A DNA stretch of 64,000 nucleotides from Paenibacillaceae bacterium GAS479 (GCA_900105225.1 LT629764.1:4546501-4610500); one strand, 5' to 3'; positions 7,225 through 14,954 are shown, counted from the stretch's first letter. The notes: a model not told the origin generated them from the sequence alone. A program made the numbers and translations.

Positions 7225-7684
7225 CCCAGCGGCTGCCCGGACTGTTCAAAACTCGCCTCCCCCCTTGTCGCGGTAAAAGGTTTTTGGTTTTCCATGGGAT
7301 TTGATTGGATTCAATTCAATACCGGCTTGGTATTGTCCTAGAATACAAGATATGAAAACACATCTGCTTGTGTCTCGGCAGATTACCTATTAGGCCGCAG
7401 ATTTCATAATTATTTTGTATGAAGAAATTTCGCTAGGTTAGCCCCGGATCATGCCGGAGCTCACGCTTAGTGGTGACACTGATTGTTTTGGCAAACGCAA
7501 ATACAGTAACCCCTGCAGGGGATCTGATATTCGGATGATCAAGTGTGATGAATCCGAGTATGTCTGACGCTTTTATTATGAAGGTGAAATAACTAATACA
7601 GCTTTAAACGATATCGTAACTGCTTGTCATATCCCGCTTTATTCGCTCATATAATAGTTTGCCGAACTATGAAGGGGGTGGGGG
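7225..7684. other. intergenic stretch, no gene seen
   Basis: Between paralogue 4 and the holin-like gene. Short open frames occur, but none has a ribosome site or recognisable protein. No strong hairpin was seen beyond small ones (CCCCTGCAGGGG near 7511). It may carry the promoter of the rightward holin cassette. Confidence 0.4.
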
Positions 7685-7975
7685 ATGATGTCGATTGAAG
7701 CGTTATCCGAGCTGATTGATCCTGAGCTCAGTATCGTGGTTGCTGCTTGCTGGATCATCGGCATGATTTTGAAAGGAACGCCCCAAATTGCGAATTGGAC
7801 TATCGTGTATATCGTCTCGGCTGTTGCCATTCTACTCGCTATGGCGCTTCAAGGGTTCACGCTGAAGGTGGGCCTGCAGGGTCTGCTGTGCGGAGCCGTA
7901 TCGGTGTATGGCCATCAAGTTATCAAACAGTCGAGAGAAGCGATGCGTACCAACGCAGACAAGGGGGAATCCTGA
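7685..7975 (+). CDS. phage-type holin, Hol44-like
   Basis: A 96-residue membrane protein with three hydrophobic helices (about residues 16-33, 36-57, 62-80) and a basic, soluble C-tail (IKQSREAMRTNADKG). The sequence ILKGTPQIANWTIVYIVSAVA and VGLQGLLCGAVSVYGHQ matches the common Firmicute phage holin family. Holins make membrane pores that release wall hydrolases, yet no endolysin or phage structural gene is present, so it is either a prophage relic or a domesticated pore. A G-rich ribosome site precedes the ATG. The next gene starts one base after its stop codon region. Confidence 0.8.
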   Translation: MMSIEALSELIDPELSIVVAACWIIGMILKGTPQIANWTIVYIVSAVAILLAMALQGFTLKVGLQGLLCGAVSVYGHQVIKQSREAMRTNADKGES

Positions 7976-7976
7976 T

Positions 7977-8153
7977 ATGGCAGCATGGACGGCGGAGCTG
8001 GCGATTTGGTTGATCGGACTTGCAGGTTTGATTGGCTTGGCGGTTTATCCGCTATCCAGGTTAGTTCAGCACGATTCGTTCAATTACGATCGGGAGCATG
8101 TATGGGTGAATTATCGATTGGATGCAGACAGTCATAGCGATAAAAAGGAATAA
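7977..8153 (+). CDS. small membrane protein downstream of holin
   Basis: A 58-residue protein: MAAWTAELAIWLIGLAGLIGLAV forms one transmembrane helix, followed by a charged, aromatic tail (FNYDREHVWVNYRLDADS). The start ATG almost touches the holin stop codon (one intervening base), with AGGGGG 9 bases upstream, so the two are surely co-transcribed and probably co-translated. No family recognised. By position it could be a holin modulator (antiholin-like), but nothing in the sequence proves this. Confidence 0.6.
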   Translation: MAAWTAELAIWLIGLAGLIGLAVYPLSRLVQHDSFNYDREHVWVNYRLDADSHSDKKE

Positions 8154-8221
8154 ACACCCTTTTAGCGGCTCATACTTGTCTCATGATGAATATGCGTCGT
8201 TGAAGGGAGCTTCAATCGAGG

Positions 8222-8488
8222 ATGAACAAAGGGAAGATGATTTTGGCCATATCGATTCTTTTGCTGGCGGGAGGCTGCCAAGGTGTACTGTGGCCTTTTG
8301 TGCAAGCAACTCCTGTGCAAGCGGATGGAGAAGTAGATAGCGAAGTGAATACCGAGACTCCATCGGTACGAAACGCGCTTTACCCGAGGTCGGTACGTGC
8401 CACACTATACGGTGAAACGAAAGACCGTGGAGGGCTCGGGCCTCAGCGCAAACATGACCACGGTCGGGAGTGGAAGCAGCAGTACTAA
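8222..8488 (+). CDS. putative lipoprotein, 88 aa
   Basis: It begins MNKGKMILAISILLLAGGCQG: a positive N-terminus, hydrophobic core and a lipobox (LAGGC) with Cys19 as the lipidation site. The rest is polar and low in structure (DGEVDSEVNTETPS...). Its last third is rich in His, Arg and Lys, and another frame there also looks coding-like (VEGSGLSANMTTVGSGSS), so a recent frameshift near 8390 is possible. AAGGGAG precedes the start. It is probably the third gene of the holin cassette, closed by the terminator at 8507. Function unknown. Confidence 0.55.
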   Translation: MNKGKMILAISILLLAGGCQGVLWPFVQATPVQADGEVDSEVNTETPSVRNALYPRSVRATLYGETKDRGGLGPQRKHDHGREWKQQY

Positions 8489-8506
8489 TTTTATGACATT
8501 AAACAT

Positions 8507-8543
8507 AAATGGGATGAGGAATTTATTCCTCATCCCATTTTTT
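8507..8543. terminator. strong bidirectional terminator
   Basis: Perfect 15-bp stem AAATGGGATGAGGAA / TTCCTCATCCCATTT with loop TTTA and T-run. One arm holds the last codons and stop of the leftward small gene at 8523-8627. Confidence 0.85.
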
Positions 8544-8627
8544 GGAGTAAGCCTTTTTGGTGACGGCAAGCAGCAGCACTATCATCAGAACAACCATTAT
8601 AGCGGATAGAAAAAAGACGGCGCCCAT
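8523..8627 (-). CDS. tiny membrane protein, YtzI-like
   Basis: A 34-residue frame (MGAVFFLSAIMVVLMIVLLL then AVTKKAYSKKWDEE): one transmembrane helix followed by a short basic/acidic tail. The TKKAYSKK segment after the helix resembles the Bacillus YtzI type of miniature protein, whose function is unknown. AGGTGA lies 11 bases before the ATG; a GTG five codons upstream (8642) is an alternative start. Its stop codon is in the stem of the terminator. The composition and clean ribosome site make it credible despite the small size. Confidence 0.5.
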   Translation of the reverse strand: MGAVFFLSAIMVVLMIVLLLAVTKKAYSKKWDEE

Positions 8628-8810
8628 ACCCAAGAGCTTCACCTCAATTTCGGACTGTGCTGCCATCTAGTGTGGCAAGCCCAGCAACATTCTCTTTATC
8701 ATATATCATCCGGGAGATTTGGGCCACCTGTTTATAAAGCATGTTATAGATGGGAAGACTAGCAAAAGGCAGTCCATGCCATCGACTGAAATAAGGAAGG
8801 ATGATATTCC

Positions 8811-9062
8811 ATGGAAACAGAAAACAACCAGGCCCAATCGAGGGAACGCATAGTGGCGGTACAAAAAAATGGTGATGGAGATTTGACCTCATTCAAGACC
8901 GAGAGTGGTCGCGTGTTGGCATATGATCAAGCAATTGCTGAAGCAGAACAAGGGCTTTTGTCAGGAGTAAATGTATTCAAAGGCAAAGACGGAGGCCATT
9001 ATTTGCGAGGGGACGCGGACGGCGATCCAACGAACAACCTTGATCAGCTTCCCATGTTCTAG
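8811..9062 (+). CDS. DUF3892 domain protein
   Basis: An 83-residue protein matching the DUF3892 pattern along its length: RIVAVQKNGDGDLTSFKTES, then GLLSGVNVFKGKDGGHYLRG and DGDPTNNLDQLPMF. Small single-domain members are common in Bacillales and of unknown role; some are made during sporulation. AAGGAAGG lies before the ATG, and the gene is closed by a perfect terminator. It is monocistronic. The leftward frame overlapping it is a shadow. Confidence 0.8.
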   Translation: METENNQAQSRERIVAVQKNGDGDLTSFKTESGRVLAYDQAIAEAEQGLLSGVNVFKGKDGGHYLRGDADGDPTNNLDQLPMF

Positions 9063-9085
9063 GGAATTCTGGAATGCTTGCTTGC

Positions 9086-9123
9086 GGATCAGATCCAGAA
9101 ACACCGGATCTGATCCTTTTTTT
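9086..9123 (+). terminator. terminator of DUF3892 gene
   Basis: GGATCAGATCC, 9-base loop, GGATCTGATCC and seven Ts. Confidence 0.9.
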
Positions 9124-9220
9124 GTCTAGAGCCGTCTCCATTCATCGCCATCGTCCGGGCTTCTGCATAGGATAGCTCGAAAGCGTCCGCAGCAGGACGC
9201 CCGGAAGGAGAATGACAATT

Positions 9221-9436
9221 ATGAGTAAAGGCGGCTCATCATCCAAATCCAAGAAAGCCAAGAAAAAAGCGCCGGTTTCTGACCGTCGTCAGGTTCATAT
9301 GAAACTTGTTCTGTCCGATACATGCGCCGTTTGCAAAACGCCATGTAGCCGTGGCATGAGTTATTTGGCACGTATGCGCCAGTCAGGGGCACTTGGCAAA
9401 GGAGTTCCTTGCGTCCTTACGCGCACCTTCGGGTAA
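9221..9436 (+). CDS. small Lys-rich protein with CxxC-type cysteines
   Basis: 71 residues. The first 22 are Ser/Lys-rich (MSKGGSSSKSKKAKKKA), then comes a compact Cys part: DTCAVCKTPC, SRGMSYLARMRQSGALGKG and VPCVLTRTFG. The four cysteines in CxxCxxxC..C order suggest a metal site or redox knot. AAGGAG lies 10 bases before the second ATG, which was chosen over an ATG at 9212 that sits too close to the ribosome site. No known family recognised; the Cys pattern and basic tail would fit a nucleic-acid or spore-core binding role, but this is speculation. Confidence 0.65.
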   Translation: MSKGGSSSKSKKAKKKAPVSDRRQVHMKLVLSDTCAVCKTPCSRGMSYLARMRQSGALGKGVPCVLTRTFG

Positions 9437-9466
9437 TTATTAGATCTATTTCCCGGGTAAGCGCAT

Positions 9467-9527
9467 AAAACCGCATCTTCCGACAAAATCCAGTGAAGGG
9501 GCTGGTGTCGGGGATAGCGGTTTTTAT
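9467..9527 (+). terminator. terminator, long imperfect stem
   Basis: AAAACCGC..CCGAC // GTCGG..GCGGTTTTT. The stem is interrupted and the T-run is clear. Confidence 0.65.
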
Positions 9528-9644
9528 TATTTTTAATCCAATAATTTACATAAACCGAGCTTTTACATGTTCCACAGGGACGGCGCAACTTTGACGCGAT
9601 CAAGGAGTATAATTGTACAACTGGTTCTGGAAGAGGGGATATTA

Positions 9645-10211
9645 ATGAAAGGGAAGAAAGTTCTGCTGCTTACACTAGCGATGACGCTTTGGGGCGGGAC
9701 GATGATTTTTGCGGATTCGGCAACGCAGGCGATCCGGGTCATGGTGAACGGCGGCGAACTGTCAGAAGGCGGCGTGATGAGCGACGGGAAAAGCTACCTT
9801 CCGCTCCGCCAACTGGCGAGTCAGATGCAAGCTCTTGTCGTTTGGGATGAGGATGCCAAAAAAGCAACCATTACGAAGCCCAACGTGCATATGTTTCTTT
9901 TTAAAACGGATAAATCCACCTTCGGCGGAGTCGACGCAGGTAAAAAAGTTAATTTTAGCGTATTCGCGCAAGTGGACACGCTCACGTCAGAAATCAATTC
10001 GTTCAAGATCTCGATTATTGATCCATCCGGCAAGGAAACGCTGATCCAGCAAGATACGATGAAGTCTCGTAAAGATAACTTCTGGTTCTTGACCGAGGAG
10101 ATCAAGTATAGCTTCGACAGCCCAGGAACTTATTCGGTGCGGTTCTTCATGCGCCTGTCGGCGAGTGATGAGTGGAGCGTCGTTTCCGAGAAGAATTTGA
10201 TTGCAAAATAA
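9645..10211 (+). CDS. exported stalk-domain protein
   Basis: 188 residues. A signal peptide (MKGKKVLLLTLAMTLWGGTMIFA) leads to a copper-amine-oxidase-N (stalk) domain: IRVMVNGGELSEGG, DGKSYLPLRQLASQM, VVWDEDAKKATITKP. A second, beta-rich domain of about 110 residues follows, with VNFSVFAQVDTLTSEINSFK and SPGTYSVRFFMRLS, immunoglobulin-like. Stalk domains are non-enzymatic surface modules, abundant in Paenibacillus. GAGGGG lies 7 bases before the ATG; the longer upstream frame has no ribosome site. Monocistronic as far as visible. Confidence 0.85.
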   Translation: MKGKKVLLLTLAMTLWGGTMIFADSATQAIRVMVNGGELSEGGVMSDGKSYLPLRQLASQMQALVVWDEDAKKATITKPNVHMFLFKTDKSTFGGVDAGKKVNFSVFAQVDTLTSEINSFKISIIDPSGKETLIQQDTMKSRKDNFWFLTEEIKYSFDSPGTYSVRFFMRLSASDEWSVVSEKNLIAK

Positions 10212-10286
10212 TTCGATTTGACCCGTAAAGCGGCACATGATACGATACCATAGTTAATTCAGAGCGAAATGAAAGTAGGGGTATAG

Positions 10287-10598
10287 ATGAGCGAGCATCA
10301 GCATGACGAAAACTGTGGTTGTGGGCATGACCACGATCACGAGGAGCCAGTCTTTGTTGTATCCGATGAAGAGGGCGTAGAGCGTGAAATGGTTATGGTT
10401 TACCAATTCGAATCCGAAAACCAGGCTTACGCCGTGCTTCTGGACCGTAACAATCCAGAAGAGGACGGACTGATCCTGCGCGTTGAGGAAGAGAACGACG
10501 AGGCTTTCCTGGTTGGTATCGAGGATGACGCAGAGTGGGAGCGCGTTACTGCGATTTACGAGGAATTCGCACGTCTGGAGAACGAAAAGAACAACTAA
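10287..10598 (+). CDS. DUF1292 (YrzB-type) protein
   Basis: A 103-residue acidic protein. A His/Cys-rich N-tail (HQHDENCGCGHDHDHEE) may bind metal. The DUF1292 core follows: VVSDEEGVEREMVMVYQFE, YAVLLDRNN, LILRVEEENDEAFLVGIED, EWERVTAIYEEF. In Bacillus the homologue yrzB lies with alaS-yrrK genes, but here it is isolated. Function unknown. A hairpin terminator follows at once. The start follows a GTAGGGG ribosome site. Confidence 0.88.
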   Translation: MSEHQHDENCGCGHDHDHEEPVFVVSDEEGVEREMVMVYQFESENQAYAVLLDRNNPEEDGLILRVEEENDEAFLVGIEDDAEWERVTAIYEEFARLENEKNN

Positions 10599-10612
10599 TT
10601 CTTGTTGCAAGA

Positions 10613-10636
10613 TGCCCGGCTTATGGCCGGGTTTTT
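10613..10636 (+). terminator. terminator of DUF1292 gene
   Basis: GCCCGGC-TTAT-GGCCGGG followed by TTTTTT. Confidence 0.85.
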
Positions 10637-10688
10637 TGCTGTCCACTTCAGGGTATAACGGCCCCGTCCTTGTTACGGTACATCAACC

Positions 10689-10803
10689 GCTGCGAGGAGC
10701 GGACGTACCTTTACTGGACCTGTGCCCTGCGAGGAACGGACATACCTTTATGGGACCTATGCCGCTGCGAGGAACGGACCCTCCTTCCGATTCACTGGAG
10801 CCC
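10689..10803. repeat. three tandem 37-38 bp repeats
   Basis: The word CTGCGAGGARCGGAC begins at about 10690, 10727 and 10765. The first two copies also share TACCTTTA-GGACCT-TGCC; the third diverges after GGAC. They are directly abutting with no unique spacers, so this is not a CRISPR array. No gene is present here. Confidence 0.75.
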
Positions 10804-10839
10804 AGATTCCTTTGATTCCAATCCCCTATCGGGGTAGGA

Positions 10840-11149
10840 ATCCGGCCTCCAAGAGAACCGCTGCCGCTTCTCCAGGAGGGTTCCGTCCGCTCCGCTTCCC
10901 GGTCCCATAAAAACACGGAGCCGCCCCCTTTTTTATAGGGGGCGGCTCAACTCCAGCTTCTCATACGGCGTTGCGCCGTTCTCCAGGCCCTGCCTGGAGG
11001 GGGCTGCCTTCCAGATTTGCGGAAGGCGCACAAAACCACCCCCATATAAAATGGGGGTGAGAGGCGAGTGATGAGGACGGCAGCAAAGGCGGAGTGGAGG
11101 GAGGCGAATCTCTTCGGAGAAGCGGGAGCGGTCCTCTTGGAAGACGGAT
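10840..11149. repeat. 310-bp element bounded by 34-bp inverted repeats
   Basis: The left end (10840-10873, beginning ATCCGGCCTCCAAGAG) and the reverse complement of the right end (11116-11149, beginning ATCCGTCTTCCAAGAG) agree at 30 of 34 bases. Between them lies a chain of five hairpins. A partial third copy (ATCCGGCTTCCAGAGG) occurs near 11183. No protein frame of quality is present. It may be a non-autonomous mobile element or a structured RNA unit; target duplications were not evident. Confidence 0.55.
10918..11059. repeat. array of five consecutive hairpins
   Basis: Perfect inverted repeats in series: GAGCCGCCCCC/GGGGGCGGCTC (10918-10948), ACGGCG/CGCCGT (10965-10979), CTCCAGG/CCTGGAG (10981-10999), GCCTTCC/GGAAGGC (11006-11027) and CACCCCCAT/ATGGGGGTG (11037-11059). 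Loops are 3-10 bases. The regular spacing suggests a folded RNA or single-stranded DNA structure; the strand is undetermined. Confidence 0.6.
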
Positions 11150-11308
11150 GGCCACACCTGGGTGTGTTGGACAATCAGAGCATCCGGCTTCCAGAGGGAT
11201 CGGAGAAGAGATCGGCTCCTGGAACGGAGTTCCTGAGCTCTGTCCGAATCCCGCTCCGTCTTCAGGCTTCGCTGCTCAAATCCCTCTCTTCGCTACTCGA
11301 ACCCCCAT

Positions 11309-12337
11309 CTACACCTCAGCTACAACCCGAAAACCAATATTTCCCGTCGAGCTGTCCGGAGTATTACTGCTGCGAGCAGCAACACGATATCGGTTACAGT
11401 AAGACTGGTGGCATAAATACGACCCGCCCTTCATCAGTCGTGCCGCTCCTTGTGAAGGACCTTGCGGCTGCTCCGATGAGCCGCGCAAGGTCGGATCGGC
11501 TGTAAACCAGTCCGAGCACCATTCCCATACATTCCCCGATATATTGTATAAGCCATATCCGTTAGGAAGAAATGCATTAACTGGAGCGGTGCCCAAATAA
11601 CCGTCACTGGCATGATTTTTTGTAGGGAAAACACCCTGCCAAATGTTGCAATAGTGTTCTCCTTCGGGCCGTAACACATCTCCCCAAGGATAGCGCTTGC
11701 GTTCGAGCCCGCCGCGTGCAGCGGCTTCCCACTCGATTTCGGTAGGCAATCGGACTCCTGCCCATGTACAGTAAGCTGACGCGTCATTCCAGGATACATG
11801 AACGACTGGATGATCCAGACGCTCTTTGATTGAGCTGCCGGGGCCTTCCGGCTGTCGCCATGAGGCTCCTTCTACACCAAGCCACCAAGGCGTCTGTGGC
11901 GGGGAACCGAGTATTTTTAACTGCCCGGGGTTCTCGATAAGCAAATGGAAAACATACGACCAACCGAATTGCTCGGCTTCGGTCACATATCCGGTTGCTT
12001 CCACAAAAGCGGCATATTCCGCATTCGTAACGGCGTAGGGAGCCATCCGAAACGCAGATACTTTCACTGGACGGGCAGGGCCTTCGGCATCGGCTGCGAA
12101 GCCTTCTTTATCGTCAGTACCAAGGATATAGATGCCTTCCGGAATAATAGGCCATGAAGCAGTGTCAGACAGCGCTGGAGGAGTGACGACTTGATGTTCC
12201 AACGCAGCTGCATCGCTGGTAACAGCTTCAGTTGGAGTTAAAGCAGCCCTTCCCGCCGAGCAGCAGGAGGAAGGTTGCGTAACTGCTGTTTCCTTTGCCT
12301 TTTGCGGCGAAGCTGTAAGTTTAATCTTGTTTGTCAT
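11309..12337 (-). CDS. formylglycine-generating enzyme (sulfatase-activating)
   Basis: A 342-residue SUMF1-type enzyme. It oxidises the active-site Cys of a type I sulfatase (CxPxR) to formylglycine in the cytoplasm. The C-terminal catalytic stretch GGSYLCHQSYCNRYRVAARS, followed by NTPDSSTGNIGFR, retains both reactive cysteines (about 309 and 314) and closely follows authentic aerobic FGEs rather than the many SUMF-fold relatives that lack them. Earlier landmarks: GIYILGTDD, VTNAEYAAFVEATGY, RLPTEIEWEAAARGG, GNVWEWCSDWF. The N-tail has SSCCSAGR, a Cys pair of unknown use. Last gene of the ChrA-ChrA-ROK-FGE operon, with its sulfatase substrate at 15017. Start by AAAGGAG 10 bases before ATG 12337. 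Confidence 0.95.
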   Translation of the reverse strand: MTNKIKLTASPQKAKETAVTQPSSCCSAGRAALTPTEAVTSDAAALEHQVVTPPALSDTASWPIIPEGIYILGTDDKEGFAADAEGPARPVKVSAFRMAPYAVTNAEYAAFVEATGYVTEAEQFGWSYVFHLLIENPGQLKILGSPPQTPWWLGVEGASWRQPEGPGSSIKERLDHPVVHVSWNDASAYCTWAGVRLPTEIEWEAAARGGLERKRYPWGDVLRPEGEHYCNIWQGVFPTKNHASDGYLGTAPVNAFLPNGYGLYNISGNVWEWCSDWFTADPTLRGSSEQPQGPSQGAARLMKGGSYLCHQSYCNRYRVAARSSNTPDSSTGNIGFRVVAEV

Positions 12338-12372
12338 AGGGCTCATGCTCCTTTCCTGGAAAGGCTGAAGAT

Positions 12373-13596
12373 TTAGGTCAACTGTTTAAGCATGAGCAGG
12401 GCTGCTCCCACAGCGATGGCTTCCTCGCCGTAACTGCCTTTGCTGAAGACAACCTGGTATTTGGGATAGTGGTAGGTTTTGCGTATAGCGGTCTGAGTAG
12501 CTGTGTAGAAGAACAGATTGGAATCCGTCATCAGCGGGCCGCCGAGCACGACTTTCTCGGGGTACAAAATGTTCAGCAAATTGGCTAGTCCAATTCCAAA
12601 ATAAGTCGCGGCTTGAGTCACAACTTCTGTGACCATCGGGTCGAGAAGTTTGAGCGCCTGCATAATATGACTGAATTTAGCCGGTTCACCGGGCTGAAGC
12701 ATTTGCTGCAGCTGGCTGCTTCTTCCAGTACGCAGTCTAGAATTGACCTCTCGCTCGATCGCATAAACCGAGGCATAGGAGTCAAGACTTCCGTAATTGC
12801 CTTTTGTCGTGCGATAAGGGATGCCATCTGCCTGGATAATCATCTGACCAAAAGATCCTTCCATATCGGCTGCACCATAAATCGGCTTACTGTCGGACAT
12901 CATGGACAGGCGTAAACCTGTACCGCCGTGAACATACAGCATATGGCGAAAATCCTTCGCCCTGTTGGCCCATGCCTCAGCGATGATGGCCGTATTTGCT
13001 CCATTATCAAGTAGAATCGGAATGTTCAGCTGCTCCTCCAGCAGCCGTACGATCTCGACATTTTGCCAGCCGGGAGCGGGGAACCACTCGGTTTCTTCGA
13101 TGATCCCGGTCGCTCGATCAAGCGGCCCGACGGCACCAATACCCATTCCGATTATTTTAGCAAAAGGAATCTGACGCCGCGCAATCCAGATGTTTGCCTG
13201 ACTGACGACTTGTCCGAGCAACTGGTCTGGCGTCGTCTCGGCGCCCATCTGCCATTCGGCTGATTCAATAATTTGGCCGGTCAGATCAAGCAGAATTAGC
13301 CTGGATTCAAACCGGGATATATCTAGGCCAAAAGCATAACCGTAATCCGCTCTAACCTGATAGAGGATTGGACGTCTGCCTCCTGTGGAGGTTCCGAGAC
13401 CGCTTTCGGAAATAACGCCAATCGAAACCAACTCGTCGAGGACGCGGGTCAGCGTACTAGTCGTCAAACCGCTTGCCGTCAGCAGGTCGTTTTTAGCAAT
13501 TTCCTGCTTCCGCCTAATATCATAAAATAACTCCTTGGCTTTCGCCGAAGGTATACGCTCATTCACCTTGACTCGTTGTTCACTTGATTCATGCAT
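12373..13596 (-). CDS. ROK-family transcriptional regulator
   Basis: A 407-residue NagC/XylR-type protein. The N-terminal winged helix (residues about 14-75: KELFYDIRRKQEIAKNDLLT, then GLTTSTLTRVLDELVSIGVI) is followed by an ATPase-fold ROK domain with FGLDISRFESRLILLDLTG and MGIGAVGPLDRATGII. The usual zinc motif CxCGxxGCxE is absent. Such proteins sense a sugar or sugar phosphate and repress nearby genes. It overlaps the end of the second chrA gene by 8 bases, so it is translationally coupled, and FGE follows after 35 bases. It is the likely local regulator of the sulfatase module, with a phosphorylated or sulfated sugar as inferred effector. Confidence 0.9.
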   Translation of the reverse strand: MHESSEQRVKVNERIPSAKAKELFYDIRRKQEIAKNDLLTASGLTTSTLTRVLDELVSIGVISESGLGTSTGGRRPILYQVRADYGYAFGLDISRFESRLILLDLTGQIIESAEWQMGAETTPDQLLGQVVSQANIWIARRQIPFAKIIGMGIGAVGPLDRATGIIEETEWFPAPGWQNVEIVRLLEEQLNIPILLDNGANTAIIAEAWANRAKDFRHMLYVHGGTGLRLSMMSDSKPIYGAADMEGSFGQMIIQADGIPYRTTKGNYGSLDSYASVYAIEREVNSRLRTGRSSQLQQMLQPGEPAKFSHIMQALKLLDPMVTEVVTQAATYFGIGLANLLNILYPEKVVLGGPLMTDSNLFFYTATQTAIRKTYHYPKYQVVFSKGSYGEEAIAVGAALLMLKQLT

Positions 13597-14125
13597 AGAT
13601 CCATATCCCCACTATTCCTGAACCGAGAATGATTGCCAGCGGATGCACACGGAACTTTATCATGGCCACAAGAGCAGCGACAAAGATGGCAACGCTGGCA
13701 AAAGTGCTAACGGATGCTGCCAATTTGAAGTTGGAGTTGATGGTCATCGTGTAGGCTGCATAGGCAATCAACGCTATTACGGCAGGTTTCATGCCACCGA
13801 GCGTCGCTTGTACCCAATGATTATCATACATACGGTAAAAAAAAGTGGCAACCAGGAATATGATGATGGCGGAGGGAAGGATCATTCCAAGTGAGGCGAA
13901 GATGCTGCCAGGCCAACCGGCGGTAGAATAACCGACATATACCGCGGCATTCATCGCTACAGGACCAGGGGCCATGCCAGCTATAGCAATTGCTTCCGAA
14001 TACTCTTGCGCATCCATCCAGCCATTGGTTAGGGTGGCCTGACCGATCACGGGGAGCATGGCGTAGCCTCCGCCGAAAGACATGAATCCAATTTTGAAAA
14101 AAGTCCAGAACAGATTCATCAGCAT
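13589..14125 (-). CDS. ChrA-family transporter, half-size, second subunit
   Basis: About 178 residues with five to six membrane helices. The ChrA signature FFKIGFMSFGGGYAMLPVI is at the N-terminus, then GMAPGPVAMNAAVYVGY and ALGGMKPAVIALIAYAAYT-like residues. Short ChrA proteins work as pairs encoded side by side, which is the case here. Chromate export is the known activity of the family, but chromate mimics sulfate. Beside a sulfatase, sulfate or another oxyanion is a plausible substrate (inference). The start at 14125 was chosen because GGAG lies 9 bases upstream; an ATG at 14140 is also in frame. Confidence 0.88.
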   Translation of the reverse strand: MLMNLFWTFFKIGFMSFGGGYAMLPVIGQATLTNGWMDAQEYSEAIAIAGMAPGPVAMNAAVYVGYSTAGWPGSIFASLGMILPSAIIIFLVATFFYRMYDNHWVQATLGGMKPAVIALIAYAAYTMTINSNFKLAASVSTFASVAIFVAALVAMIKFRVHPLAIILGSGIVGIWIYA

Positions 14126-14149
14126 TGGTGGCAACTCCATTCAGTAAAT

Positions 14150-14761
14150 TTAAATCGAATAATCATCACCCGGAAGTTGCAACTTCAACCCAGTGGAAGG
14201 GAAAGCCGTTTCATGAATAAGCCATATTGCGGTGCCGATGCCGAGTACCACGATTGGATGAATTGGCAGGAAAAGGAGCAGCAGCAGGCAAACCGAGGTG
14301 ATAACCCAGGCCAAGGGGCGGGTCAACGATTGCTTACCCATTCGCAGAGCGGCGTAGGCAATGAGAGCTATAATAGTAGGTTTGATGCCTTTAAGCGCTG
14401 ACTGAACGATTGGATTGTTTCCTAGTTCAGAAGCGATGGTAGCGCAAAGCAGCAGCATGATGAGCACGGTCGGTAGCGATACACCAATGACAGCGCTTAC
14501 CAGTCCCGGAATTCCGGCGATGCGGTAACCGACAAAGGCAGCTACATTCACTCCGATGCCTCCTGGTGCTGCACCGGAAATCGCCGTAATTTCGCTCATT
14601 TCAGTTGAGCTGAGCCATTTGCGGCGATCGGTCACTTCCTGCTCAATCGCAGGTAGGATGGCGTAACCTCCTCCAAAGGTTGTCGGACCGATTTTGATAA
14701 AGGAAATCATTAATTTAAAGCACAGGTTGATTTGACGGGAGGCGGCGGTTGCCCTGTTCAT
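14150..14761 (-). CDS. ChrA-family transporter, half-size, first subunit
   Basis: 203 residues, partner of the gene immediately downstream. Same signature: FIKIGPTTFGGGYAILPAIE, GAAPGGIGVNVAAFVGY and LKGIKPTIIALIAYAALR. Five or six membrane helices with a short polar C-tail. It is the first gene of the leftward operon ending in FGE, separated by only a few bases from the second ChrA gene. The divergent sulfatase gene starts 255 bases away, so both could share one regulatory region. A chromate role is family knowledge; the substrate here is unproven. Confidence 0.9.
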   Translation of the reverse strand: MNRATAASRQINLCFKLMISFIKIGPTTFGGGYAILPAIEQEVTDRRKWLSSTEMSEITAISGAAPGGIGVNVAAFVGYRIAGIPGLVSAVIGVSLPTVLIMLLLCATIASELGNNPIVQSALKGIKPTIIALIAYAALRMGKQSLTRPLAWVITSVCLLLLLFLPIHPIVVLGIGTAIWLIHETAFPSTGLKLQLPGDDYSI

Positions 14762-14916
14762 AGTAGGCGTCCTTCTTTCCTAAATTCTGCTCCGTAGTGA
14801 GTTCTTTAGACTCATTATACTCCACTTATTTTCTTTTTGGAATAAAGTTACGAAAAATATTCTGAAAAAGCTCTTTTCATAGTCCTTTTTTCGCAGCTGT
14901 TTGATCGGATATAGCG

Positions 14917-14954
14917 AAACATTCGTTGACTTTATATCAAAATGAATGTTTAAA
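14917..14954 (+). promoter_or_regulatory. sulfatase promoter flanked by an inverted repeat (possible ROK operator)
   Basis: TTGACT (14926-14931), 17 bases, TTTAAA (14949-14954) forms a sigma-A-type promoter toward the sulfatase gene. The arms AAACATTC (14917-14924) and GAATGTTT (14944-14951) form an inverted repeat that brackets the -35 and overlaps the -10, a repressor-like placement. Confidence 0.45.

Noticed and set aside
10689-10803. CRISPR array
   Set aside because: The repeats abut without unique spacers, are only three and degenerate, and no cas gene is present.
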